Source of the DNA: Zoogloea dura
GTDB lineage: Bacteria > Pseudomonadota > Gammaproteobacteria > Burkholderiales > Rhodocyclaceae
Assembly (NCBI RefSeq): GCF_012927165.1
Contig: NZ_JABBGA010000005.1
Location: 124,001-188,000 of the forward strand
DNA length: 64,000 nucleotides
Direction of reading: 5' to 3'
Shown here: positions 35,658-48,256 of the stretch, piece by piece
How positions within the stretch are numbered: position 1 is the first letter of the stretch
Layout: every line of letters starts with the position of its first letter
Made by a program: the position numbers and the translations under genes
The notes under the pieces: model-generated
What the model was told of the DNA's origin: nothing
The model's database searches: none
The model's input: the letters and a program-made list of their open reading frames with translations, nothing else

Positions 35658-37231
<1,574 letters not shown>

Positions 37232-37238
37232 ATGATGA

Positions 37239-38123
<885 letters not shown>

Positions 38124-38149
38124 TTCATAACTAACCAAGGAGAAATAGG

Positions 38150-39085
38150 ATGGAGATCAAGGCATTGGGTTATATGGGGTTTTCCGTAAACGATGTTCCG
38201 GAATGGCGGCGGTATCTCACCAAGCTGGCCGGTTTGATGGAAACGCCATGCTCAACAGATGAACAGGCCCGTTTTCGAATGGATTCGAGAAGCTGGCGTA
38301 TTGGCGTAGAACAAGGCGACTTGGATGATCTGGCATTTGCAGGATTTGAAGTTGCTAATCCTAGTGCTCTAGAAAAAATGCGTGTCCGACTTCAGGAAGC
38401 TGGAGTAAAAATCATAAGCGATGTTGGCGATCTCGCGAAAAAGCGCGATGTGCTTGATCTGATTGCCTTCAAAGACCCGTTCGGCATGCAAATAGAAATC
38501 TTCTATGGCGCGGGGGATTCCTACGAAAAACCCTTTGTTTCGCCAACCGGCGTAACAGGCTTTCAAACGGGAGACCAAGGGTTGGGGCACTATTTTTATG
38601 CCGTTCCAGATGTTGTCAAGGGTTTGTCATTTTACGTTGACGTGCTTGGCTTTAAATTGTCGGACGTAATCGATATTCCTTTAGGTCCGGATATGACGGT
38701 ACGTGGCCACTTTCTGCATTGCAATGGACGTCACCATACCATGGCAATCGCTGAAGCCCCCATGCCTAAGCGCATCCACCATTTCATGCTCCAAGCCGCC
38801 ACGCTGGATGACGTTGGGCATGCATGTGATCGTTTGGACGGTTTTGATTACCAAACTACCGATTCCAATCTTGGAGTTGCTGAAGAAAAGCCCAATAGCT
38901 ACCTGACCACCACTATTGGCCGGCATGTAAACGACCATATGGTTTCATTTTATGCCCGGACGCCATCAGGATTCGAAATGGAATTTGGTTGGGGCGCTCG
39001 TGCTGTTGACGATTGCAACTGGACAATGACCCGCCACAGTCGCACAGCCATGTGGGGGCACAAGTCGCTCCGGAAACAAAAATAG
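38150..39085 (+). CDS. bphC: Extradiol ring-cleavage dioxygenase (2,3-dihydroxybiphenyl 1,2-dioxygenase type)
   Basis: A 311-residue two-domain type I extradiol dioxygenase that opens the catechol ring by meta cleavage. Seen: Fe(II) ligands His147 (GLGHYFYAV), His211 (RIHHFML) and Glu278 (GFEMEFGWG), plus the acid-base His in RHHTMAIA. Odd: between FDRVD-type residues and TTIGRHVNDHM there is a stretch of about 17 extra residues (about 233-252, including TDSNLGVAEEKPNSY) not found in LB400 BphC, near the active-site entrance. Good ribosome site AAGGAG. In LB400/KF707 the next gene is bphK; here it is absent and 168 bases follow. Confidence 0.92.
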   Translation: MEIKALGYMGFSVNDVPEWRRYLTKLAGLMETPCSTDEQARFRMDSRSWRIGVEQGDLDDLAFAGFEVANPSALEKMRVRLQEAGVKIISDVGDLAKKRDVLDLIAFKDPFGMQIEIFYGAGDSYEKPFVSPTGVTGFQTGDQGLGHYFYAVPDVVKGLSFYVDVLGFKLSDVIDIPLGPDMTVRGHFLHCNGRHHTMAIAEAPMPKRIHHFMLQAATLDDVGHACDRLDGFDYQTTDSNLGVAEEKPNSYLTTTIGRHVNDHMVSFYARTPSGFEMEFGWGARAVDDCNWTMTRHSRTAMWGHKSLRKQK

Positions 39086-39253
39086 CGTGTGATCAAACTA
39101 TTCTTCCCAAACGGTGGATTTTCAGATGTTTGGGGGGAATAGGAAAACGCCTTTAGGACAAAGTGATAGCTGAATGATTTTCTAAACAAAAGCTATCGGT
39201 CTATGACGGCAGACGGGTGATTTACTAAAGTTCCGAATAGGAGATTGAATGGC

Positions 39254-40039
39254 ATGATGGATGAAGATATTGTCACCAAGCTGGGAGACGAGCTTTACGA
39301 CGCATTATGTGCAAAAAGAATGCTCGAGCCTTTGAGCAACCGTTATCCCGGTATCTCAGTTGATGACGCTTACAGAATTCAGTTACGGATGATTTCCTGC
39401 CGCCAAAAAGCAGGAGAGAGAATTGTTGGAAAGAAAATTGGAATCACAAGTCGGCCTGTAATGGATCTGCTCAAGGTCTATCAGCCTGATTTTGGGTATT
39501 TGCTCGATGGAATGTCTATCTGTGACGGAGCGCGCATTCCAATTGAATCGCTTATTCAGCCCAAAATTGAAGGCGAAATTGCCTTTGTGTTAAAGCGCGA
39601 CTTGATGGGGCCAGGAATCAGCGCAGCCGACGTCCTTGCGGCTACCGATTTTGTTATGCCTTGCTTTGAAATTGTCGATTCGCGTATTCGGGACTGGAAA
39701 ATCCAGATACAGGATACGGTAGCAGACAACGCTTCCTGCGGCCTATTCGTGCTCGGAAACACCATGGCCGATCCGAGGAAGCTTGATCTAACAACTTGTG
39801 GCATGGTCTTGGAAAAAAATGGTGAGATTGTGGCGACAGGAGCAGGGGCGGCGGCGTTGGGGTCTCCTATCAATGCTGTAGTTTGGTTGGGGAATACACT
39901 TGGTGGCCTGGGAATTCCACTTAAGGCAGGAGAAATTATTCTTTCTGGGGCGCTTGCGAGTATGTTTAGTATTCATGCAGGCGACCATTATCGTGTGGCA
40001 ATTGGAGGTATCGGTAGTTGTTCCGTCTCCTTTGTCTGA
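39254..40039 (+). CDS. bphH: 2-hydroxypenta-2,4-dienoate hydratase
   Basis: A 261-residue hydratase that adds water to the dienoate left after hydrolysis of the meta-cleavage product. Seen: GKKIGITSRPVMDLLKVYQP (residues about 59-78), metal-binding Glu residues in KIEGEIAFVL (about 105-114) and CFEIVDSRI, and a family-typical C-terminus (GEIILSGALA). Start ATG 39254 behind TAGGAGA. Homologous to TodG/BphH/MhpD. It is AT-rich like bphA1-C. The 194 bases after it hold nothing I recognise. Confidence 0.9.
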   Translation: MMDEDIVTKLGDELYDALCAKRMLEPLSNRYPGISVDDAYRIQLRMISCRQKAGERIVGKKIGITSRPVMDLLKVYQPDFGYLLDGMSICDGARIPIESLIQPKIEGEIAFVLKRDLMGPGISAADVLAATDFVMPCFEIVDSRIRDWKIQIQDTVADNASCGLFVLGNTMADPRKLDLTTCGMVLEKNGEIVATGAGAAALGSPINAVVWLGNTLGGLGIPLKAGEIILSGALASMFSIHAGDHYRVAIGGIGSCSVSFV

Positions 40040-40233
40040 CTGGATAGCCATTGACGTGGGGTTATTGGACGCCACTAAGTCACTATGCCACTCCGTGTGT
40101 TGCGGTATTCCTCAGCAATACTGATTTCCAATAGGCTAAGTTTGCAGGGGGACGTGCCATGCAAATAACGCCACCGCCAAAAGAATTGTGTATATGTGCA
40201 TGTCAAATCTATGCTTTATGAATTGGAGTTTTA

Positions 40234-41181
40234 ATGAACAAGATTAAGTGCGCCCTGATCGGCCCGGGCAACATCGGCACCGATCTTCTGTACAAACTTA
40301 AGCGCAGCCCCTTCCTCGAACCGGTGTGGATGATCGGCATCGACCCCGAATCCGAAGGCCTCAAGCGCGCCGCCGACATGGGCCTCAAGACCTGTGCCAC
40401 CGGCGTCGATGGCTTCCTGCCGCATGTCCTCGCCGATAGCATCCAGATCGCCTTCGATGCGACCAGCGCCTACGTCCATGCCGAGAATAGTCGTAAGCTC
40501 AATGAGCTCGGCGTCCTGATGATCGACCTGACGCCGGCGGCCATCGGCCCCTACTGCGTGCCGCCGGTCAACCTCGTCGAGCACGTCGGCAAGCGCGAAA
40601 TGAACGTCAATATGGTCACCTGCGGCGGACAAGCCACCATCCCGATGGTCGCTGCCGTCTCCCGTGTCCAGCCGGTCGCTTACGGCGAAATCGTCGCCAC
40701 TGTCTCTTCGAAGAGCGCCGGCCCCGGCACCCGCAAGAATATCGACGAATTCACCCGCACGACCGCCGGTGCCGTCGAAAAGGTCGGCGGCGCCAAAAAA
40801 GGCAAGGCCATCATCATCATCAACCCGGCCGAACCACCGCTTGTCATGCGCGACACCGTGCATTGCCTGACCGAAACCGCGCCCGATCAGGAAAAAATAA
40901 CTGAATCCATCCACGCCATGATCAAGGAAGTCCAGAAATACGTGCCGGGCTATCGCCTGGTCAACGGCCCAGTATTCGACGGCAACCGTGTGTCCGTCTA
41001 CATGGAAGTCACCGGACTCGGGGATTTCCTCCCGACCTACGCCGGTAACCTCGACATCATGACTGCTGCCGGTGCCCGTACCGCCGAAATGTTCGCCGAA
41101 GAAATTATTGCTGGTCGCCTCACCCTCGAACCCAAGGTTGCTACCGGTTCCCCCAAACTGGCCGGTTGCGGTTCCAACTGA
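40234..41181 (+). CDS. bphJ: Acylating acetaldehyde dehydrogenase
   Basis: A 315-residue enzyme that turns acetaldehyde (or propanal) plus CoA and NAD+ into acyl-CoA. Seen: NAD-binding [10 protein letters not shown] (residues about 10-19), catalytic Cys in [13 protein letters not shown] (about 131), and [14 protein letters not shown]. Known: it forms a complex with the aldolase and receives the aldehyde through a tunnel. Clear compositional break: this gene and the next are rich in C/G third positions whereas bphH before and bphD after are AT-rich, so the pair seems to come from a different source. Confidence 0.93.
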   Translation: MNKIKCALIGPGNIGTDLLYKLKRSPFLEPVWMIGIDPESEGLKRAADMGLKTCATGVDGFLPHVLADSIQIAFDATSAYVHAENSRKLNELGVLMIDLTPAAIGPYCVPPVNLVEHVGKREMNVNMVTCGGQATIPMVAAVSRVQPVAYGEIVATVSSKSAGPGTRKNIDEFTRTTAGAVEKVGGAKKGKAIIIINPAEPPLVMRDTVHCLTETAPDQEKITESIHAMIKEVQKYVPGYRLVNGPVFDGNRVSVYMEVTGLGDFLPTYAGNLDIMTAAGARTAEMFAEEIIAGRLTLEPKVATGSPKLAGCGSN

Positions 41182-41197
41182 TACGGAGAAAATAATC

Positions 41198-43140
<1,943 letters not shown>

Positions 43141-43172
43141 CACCAAAGGGGGCCCGATTGACCACTTTACTA

Positions 43173-43189
43173 CGTAACCACCGGTTACG
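43173..43189. promoter_or_regulatory. Inverted repeat between bphD and the todX-like gene
   Basis: Seen: CGTAACC and GGTTACG around ACC, 33 bases after the bphD stop. It may be an operator for the todX-cumD part or a weak hairpin ending the first operon. The rest of the 180-base gap is AT-rich, and TATAAA at about 43303 could be a -10 element for the next gene. Confidence 0.3.
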
Positions 43190-43320
43190 AACGAGAAGTA
43201 AGAATTTCGGATTTTCGAGATCAATAATCAGAAGCAATTAAACAGAACAGGAAGTAAGCCACCGCTTAGAAAAAACGGGGTTGATTTCTTTAATTAACAT
43301 ATAAAAATGGAGGAGGCTGT

Positions 43321-44697
43321 ATGCAATTCAATCTTAAATCTAGTGTAATGGGCGTTGCTCTAGCAGGGGTATCCTATACTGCCTTGGCGACAACAAGCGA
43401 TGTTTATCGCTTTGTCGGTCATGGTCCAGTTTCTGGGGCATTGGGTGGGGCCGCTACAGCCTTTGACGTCGGTGCGGCCGGCATGATGACAAATCCCGCT
43501 ACCTTATCCCTTGGCAAGCCTGGGGAGGAAATGCACCTTGGAATGGACGTCATTTTTGCAGATCTATCAATCAAGAACACCGCGACGGGCGAATCCGCAA
43601 AATCCAAAGAGCATTCCAGCAACCGAGGACCCTATGCGGCTCCGCAAATGGCATATGCTTATCGTGCCGAACGATTTGCATTCGGTATTGGAGCCTTTGC
43701 ACGTGGCGGAGTAGGCACAGAGTACGGAAAGGATAGCTTTCTTTCACGTGCAACAGGTGGATTGGATACGGGTTTGGAAAATTCAAGTCGCTTATTGACA
43801 CTAAATATACCCATGGCCGCAAGCTTTCAGATGACTGATAGTCTTGCCGTTGGCGCAAGCGTGGATGCAGTGTGGCAGGGACTGAATTTAGATATGCTCC
43901 TCGGGGCCGATCAAGTGGGTTCCCTAATTGGCGCCGGGCGTGCGCAGGGAAGTTTGATCCCTGTGCTTGGAGGGTTGCCAGATATGCGTGGTGCGCATTT
44001 GAGCTTCACCAAGAATGAGCCAATTGCGAGTGGCGCCGACGCCTGGGGCTGGGGAGGGAAAATCGGCCTGACGTACAAGGTCAGCAAGGATACGATCCTA
44101 GGTGCTTCGTACGTTCTTGAAACACATCTTGATGACATGACTGGGAGTGCTACCCTTACCGCAATTGACGGCTTGGTAGGCCAAGTCAAGCTAGATGGAA
44201 AGATTCGTATTAAAGACTTCCAATCGCCGGCACAATTGAATTTCGGAATAAGCCATCGTTTTGACGATCAGTGGATGGTCGTGGCGGATATCTCCAGGGT
44301 ATTCTGGAAACATGCAGTAAAAGATATTCATGTCTCCTTTGTTTCAAACGCTGGTCAAAATATCGATATTGATCTGCCTCAAAACTATAAGGACCAGACT
44401 GCATTGTCGTTGGGTGTCGCCTACACTTCCGGAAAATGGACATTGCGCGGAGGTGCTCGTGTTACTACACAGGCTTTGAGATCGGACACGGTATTGGCTG
44501 TAATCCCTGCCATTCCAAATAGATTCGGGACTCTTGGCTTTGGTTACCAACTTACACCTATGAGTAGTTTTGATTTTGCTTGGACTCATTCATTTAAAAA
44601 GACGATGCAAAACTCTTCATTGCCAAACACGTCTGCTCCTATCGAAATAAATCACGCCCAAGATAGTGCCACTTTTGCCTTCACTTATCGTTTTTAG
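43321..44697 (+). CDS. todX: Aromatic hydrocarbon outer-membrane channel, TodX/FadL family
   Basis: A 458-residue outer-membrane beta-barrel for uptake of hydrophobic substrates. Seen: signal peptide (GVALAGVSYTALATTSD, cleavage near residue 24), the N-terminal hatch with GAAGMMTNPATLSL (NPA motif of the FadL family), TodX-like NRGPYAAPQMAY and NSSRLLTLNIPMAASFQ, and a C-terminal aromatic residue (AFTYRF) for barrel insertion. Known: TodX opens a lateral path for toluene. Strong ribosome site GGAGGAGG. Such a gene is not part of the LB400/KF707 bph operons, which suggests a toluene- or cumene-type contribution. Confidence 0.9.
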   Translation: MQFNLKSSVMGVALAGVSYTALATTSDVYRFVGHGPVSGALGGAATAFDVGAAGMMTNPATLSLGKPGEEMHLGMDVIFADLSIKNTATGESAKSKEHSSNRGPYAAPQMAYAYRAERFAFGIGAFARGGVGTEYGKDSFLSRATGGLDTGLENSSRLLTLNIPMAASFQMTDSLAVGASVDAVWQGLNLDMLLGADQVGSLIGAGRAQGSLIPVLGGLPDMRGAHLSFTKNEPIASGADAWGWGGKIGLTYKVSKDTILGASYVLETHLDDMTGSATLTAIDGLVGQVKLDGKIRIKDFQSPAQLNFGISHRFDDQWMVVADISRVFWKHAVKDIHVSFVSNAGQNIDIDLPQNYKDQTALSLGVAYTSGKWTLRGGARVTTQALRSDTVLAVIPAIPNRFGTLGFGYQLTPMSSFDFAWTHSFKKTMQNSSLPNTSAPIEINHAQDSATFAFTYRF

Positions 44698-44796
44698 GTT
44701 TGATATTAAGTTGAAATTGTCATGGTTGTGCAAATCTTAAAATTACAAGATTCTACCTGTTTTAATATTTTATGGTGAATTAACTAGGAAATTGAA

Positions 44797-45621
44797 ATGA
44801 CCAACGTAGAAATTGGAAAAGAAATCGTCGCTGCTGGAATTAAGACCAATTATCACGAGCTCGGAACAGGAGATCCTGTTTTTCTTATTCACGGATCGGG
44901 TCCAGGTGTCAGCGCTTATGCAAATTGGCGCTTGGTGTTGCCAACACTGGGGCAATTATTTCGCGTCATAGCACCGGATATGGCGGGGTTCGGTTTTACA
45001 GAGCGCCCGAAGAATTACATCTACTCAAAGGATAATTGGGTTGGGCACATCATAGGTATGCTTGACGCATTAAAAATCGAGCGTGCAGATTTTATTGGGA
45101 ATTCTTTCGGTGGTGCCCTTGCAATCGCAACCGCCGTTAAGCACCCCGAACGCGTTGGCCGTTTGGTCTTGATGGGCGCAGCAGGAACACATTTTGAACT
45201 TACCCCTGGGCTGGATGCAGTTTGGGGTTATACGCCGTCAATTGAAAAAATGCGCAACCTGCTGGATATATTTGCCTTCGATCGTTCGCTTGTGAATGAT
45301 GAACTTGCAAAACTGCGTTATGAGGCAAGCATTCGGCCAGGCTTTCAAGAGTCATTCGGCAGTATGTTCCCCGCTCCTCGGCAGCGCTGGGTTGACGCAC
45401 TGGCGAGCTCGGATGAGCAAATTCGCAACCTCGCGAATGAGGTGCTTTTGATTCACGGCCGTGATGACCAGGTGGTACCACTGTCAAGCAGTCTTCGTCT
45501 TTTTCAACTATTGGAGAACGTCCAGTTGCATTCTTTTGCTCGCTGTGGGCACTGGGTGCAAATTGAAGCCGCCAATGACTTTTGTAGATTGGTTGTAGAC
45601 TTTCTTAGCAAGCCGCATTGA
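44797..45621 (+). CDS. cumD: Second meta-cleavage product hydrolase, TodF/CumD type
   Basis: A 274-residue alpha/beta hydrolase. Seen: FLIHGSGPGVSAYANWRLVL (oxyanion region, residues about 30-49), GNSFGGALAIA (Ser about 107), HGRDDQVVPLSSSLRL (acid) and CGHWVQIE (His). The pattern matches CumD/IpbD/TodF, which act on 6-alkyl meta-cleavage products from toluene or isopropylbenzene, rather than BphD, which prefers phenyl. Having both hydrolases would let the pathway finish either kind of substrate. AT-rich; ends the catabolic region. Confidence 0.88.
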   Translation: MTNVEIGKEIVAAGIKTNYHELGTGDPVFLIHGSGPGVSAYANWRLVLPTLGQLFRVIAPDMAGFGFTERPKNYIYSKDNWVGHIIGMLDALKIERADFIGNSFGGALAIATAVKHPERVGRLVLMGAAGTHFELTPGLDAVWGYTPSIEKMRNLLDIFAFDRSLVNDELAKLRYEASIRPGFQESFGSMFPAPRQRWVDALASSDEQIRNLANEVLLIHGRDDQVVPLSSSLRLFQLLENVQLHSFARCGHWVQIEAANDFCRLVVDFLSKPH

Positions 45622-46205
45622 TTGAGCGTTCTGCGCATCCGGCGAAATTTCTTCTTCCAGATAATTGGGTAATGCGTCCGAATTGATTGGAAGGAGAAAT
45701 CGAGTTGATGGTCTCATGAAGGCGTTACCGCTGGTTGTGGAACCAAGTCCTTCTTATACAAGACTCACATAGCCTCATCGTGTATCGCCTGCATGGTCGT
45801 GGTCGCGTCCAATGAAAGGGCTGTTTTAGTTGCGAAGGAAAGTCGCCTTCCTTTGCGCTCTTCCGCCCCGCGTCCCGTCTGACTCGGAAGGCTGTGCAGA
45901 TCTACTGTGGTATCGCTACCGACCGCGCCTATCCACCACGTACCGGCCCGTACAGCCATATCGATCTGACGCACGCCTTGGCTGTTATTGAACGGGTCAA
46001 ACATACCTGGTTCGGAACGGCTTGGACGCGAGGCTGCGAGCAAATCCCATTGGGTTCCCGTCTAGTATTTCAGTAGCGCCTGACGAGTAATTCATCGCTT
46101 CTGGATAGGCGGTCCAACCGACAGTCCTCGTGATTTGACTAGAACTGCAAGTATCCCGAGGCTGCAAGTGGAACCGTACGGTAACATCACGATGGAGGAC
46201 AAACC
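45622..46205. other. Non-coding junction between catabolic cargo and ICE regulatory genes
   Basis: This 584-base stretch holds no gene I can support. A good ribosome site (GGAAGGAGAA at about 45690) precedes a short frame starting at 45716 (MKALPLVVEPSPSYTRL) that stops after 17 codons, which looks like the start of a gene cut off by a rearrangement. A leftward ORF at 45765-46043 (92 codons) has no recognisable family and no ribosome site. Base composition shifts from AT-rich to GC-rich at about 45850, so the cargo border is probably here. The last 100 bases contain the LysR promoter. Confidence 0.4.
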
Positions 46206-47105
46206 ATGGAGTTGCGCCACCTTCGCTGCTTCGCTGTCCTGGCGGAGGAACTGCACTTCACCCGTGCTGCTGAAAGGCTGCATATCGAGCAGTCCCCCCT
46301 GTCCCGTACCATCAAGGAGCTCGAAGACGAACTTGGCGCACTGCTATTCGATCGTGACCGCCGCGGCACACGGCTGACACAGGCCGGTGCAGTTTATCTC
46401 CAGGATGTGCTTCGGTTGTTCTCGACGCTGGAACTTGCCCGTGAAAACGTAAAAGCGGTTTCGTCAGGCTATCAGGGGATTCTTCGCATCGCCGTCCCCT
46501 GCGGCTGCATCGATCCGCGGCTATCTGGCTTTCTCGCACGCTGTCGCGAGGAAGATCCGGAAGTCGAGATACGTTTGACAGAAGCGACGCTGGCCGAGCA
46601 GGTGCGCGGACTGCGTTCGGGCAGCTTCAATGTGGGGTTTGCACATACCACCGACGTCGGGGATGGAATCGTTGCCGAACCGATCTGGATTGATCCGCTG
46701 GTCGTGGCCGTATCGGCACGGCATCCGCTGCTCGTTCACAAGCAGGTGCCCTTGGAGGAGTTGGTGCGTTATCCGCTCGTAATGGCTGATCCCCGGTTGT
46801 TCGGGCGGAGCAATTGCGAGCTGGATCGATTGCTGCACACCGCGACGGGCAAACCCGGCGCCGTCGAGCACGTCGCCTCGATGGACATGATGCTGACGCT
46901 GGTCGCAGCCGGTTATGGCGTTGGGTTCGCGAACGCTGCACGAATCAGAGTTTGTCATCGCCCCGACGTGGTGACTCGTCCTCTCGCGGCCCAAAATGTC
47001 ACCCACACCACGTACCTGTTACGACCGGACAGTGGCGCGGACACCCCTTGCGCCATACCTCTGGACCGCTTTATGGCGCGTCTACACGCTCAAATCGACG
47101 AGTAA
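46206..47105 (+). CDS. LysR family transcriptional regulator
   Basis: A 299-residue full-length LysR protein. Seen: helix-turn-helix MELRHLRCFAVLAEELHFTR with AAERLHIEQSPLSRTIKELE (residues 1-60), a linker helix, and a periplasmic-binding-like effector domain (about 90-295). Strong ribosome site GGAGG. It is followed by an opposite-facing Xre gene and then an HTH-less LysR-like gene. It could regulate the catabolic genes, but its place beside the integrase and its GC-rich composition fit an ICE backbone regulator better. Target unknown. Confidence 0.85.
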   Translation: MELRHLRCFAVLAEELHFTRAAERLHIEQSPLSRTIKELEDELGALLFDRDRRGTRLTQAGAVYLQDVLRLFSTLELARENVKAVSSGYQGILRIAVPCGCIDPRLSGFLARCREEDPEVEIRLTEATLAEQVRGLRSGSFNVGFAHTTDVGDGIVAEPIWIDPLVVAVSARHPLLVHKQVPLEELVRYPLVMADPRLFGRSNCELDRLLHTATGKPGAVEHVASMDMMLTLVAAGYGVGFANAARIRVCHRPDVVTRPLAAQNVTHTTYLLRPDSGADTPCAIPLDRFMARLHAQIDE

Positions 47106-47132
47106 CAGGCAAAGCCCGGTGCCGTTCACCGG

Positions 47133-47432
47133 TTACGTCTTTGGCCCCGAGCGCAGGTTATCCTCCGTCACAGCGATCAGATCAGCGGCACTTCTGTTCA
47201 GAGCCCCGGCGATTCTGAGGATCAGCGCCAGCGTGGGCATGTGCTCACCCCGTTCTATCTTTCCCATGTGGGAGCGCTCGATTTCCGCCAACGACGCCAG
47301 CTCCTCCTGAGCCATTCCCTGTTCCATCCGTGCCGCACGAACCGCCAGGCCGAAGGCCAGCGCAGGCTCAGGTTCGTAGGTGGTCGATCCGACAGGGCGG
47401 CCTCGCTGGACAGTACGCTTTTGCATCGGCAA
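47133..47432 (-). CDS. Xre family helix-turn-helix regulator
   Basis: A 99-residue protein. Seen: a basic N-terminal tail (KRTVQRGRPVGSTTYEP), then a Cro/CI-type HTH at about 28-84 (LAVRAARMEQGMAQEELASL and ERSHMGKIERGEHMPTLALI). It faces left, between two rightward LysR-type genes, and diverges from the second of them. Proteins with this GRPxGS tail plus HTH are common in conjugative elements. It may control integrase or transfer genes; nothing in the sequence shows which. Confidence 0.82.
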   Translation of the reverse strand: MPMQKRTVQRGRPVGSTTYEPEPALAFGLAVRAARMEQGMAQEELASLAEIERSHMGKIERGEHMPTLALILRIAGALNRSAADLIAVTEDNLRSGPKT

Positions 47433-47520
47433 AAGCGTCGAATATCGCGATACTTTTAACCACGTTAAATTTAACTCTTTGCTATGATGCTTGCTGCCAC
47501 GGTCTGGCCTCCATCACGAA

Positions 47521-48171
47521 ATGGCATCCATGAGTGCCCCCAGCCAATCGTCGATACTCAAACTCGCCGTTTCGGCTGACGCGCTGTCGCCACAGCTGGC
47601 GACCCTACTTGCCCTGCAACGTGCCGAGGAGCCGGAAACCCTCGTCCTGCTGCAGGAGGTCACTGCCGGCGATCTGGTCCGTGGCCTGGAAAACGGCGAT
47701 TGCGACATGGGCATGGCGGTGAGGGCGACGTCAACGCACCTGGCGTTGGACACTCAGCCACTTTGGGGTGACGAACTGGCTTTGGCGGTTCCGTTACGCT
47801 CGCCGCTGCTTGCCCACGTCGAGGTGTCATTGGATGCGCTGCTGCACTATCCACTGGTTCGGTGGTGCCCACGGGCATGTGAAGCGCTGAGCCAGCAGGT
47901 TGATGCTGTCATTGGGCCTGAAGACCGTTCTGCCCGGGAGGTCAATTCCTTCGAACTCATGGCTCTGCTGGTGGCGGCAGGCTACGGTGTCGGCATTGCG
48001 CCCCGATCGCGCATCGCGCAGGCACGTGGCTGGGGTGTTGCCATGCGCCCCCTGGCCGACGGTCCCTATCTCATCCGAACCCAGTTGCTGCTGCCGTCGC
48101 GAGGGTGTGTGCCGGCTGTCGAGAGGTTTGCCGAACGGGCGGCGAAGATCACGGAGACCAGGTCGGCGTGA
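47521..48171 (+). CDS. LysR-type effector-binding domain protein without HTH
   Basis: A 216-residue protein corresponding only to the substrate-binding domain of a LysR regulator. It resembles the neighbouring full-length LysR: SPLLAHVEVSLDALLHYPLV against HPLLVHKQVPLEELVRYPLV, and LVAAGYGVGIA against LVAAGYGVGFA. No DNA-binding N-terminus can be found upstream in any frame; the upstream bases are the Xre promoter. ATG 47521 is the first reasonable start (47530 is possible). Inferred: a decoy that binds the same ligand or forms mixed oligomers with the full-length LysR; alternatively a truncated gene that is still open. Confidence 0.65.
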   Translation: MASMSAPSQSSILKLAVSADALSPQLATLLALQRAEEPETLVLLQEVTAGDLVRGLENGDCDMGMAVRATSTHLALDTQPLWGDELALAVPLRSPLLAHVEVSLDALLHYPLVRWCPRACEALSQQVDAVIGPEDRSAREVNSFELMALLVAAGYGVGIAPRSRIAQARGWGVAMRPLADGPYLIRTQLLLPSRGCVPAVERFAERAAKITETRSA

Positions 48172-48256
48172 TCAGGCGTCCATCGTACGTTCGCGTGTTT
48201 CCAGACGAAAGCGGCACGCGGCATCTTGCTGTGCAAGTTCGCCATCGCGCGTATCG

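Noticed and set aside
45765-46043. A 92-codon minus-strand frame as a gene
   Set aside because: No ribosome site, no recognisable domain, and it spans the composition change at the cargo border.
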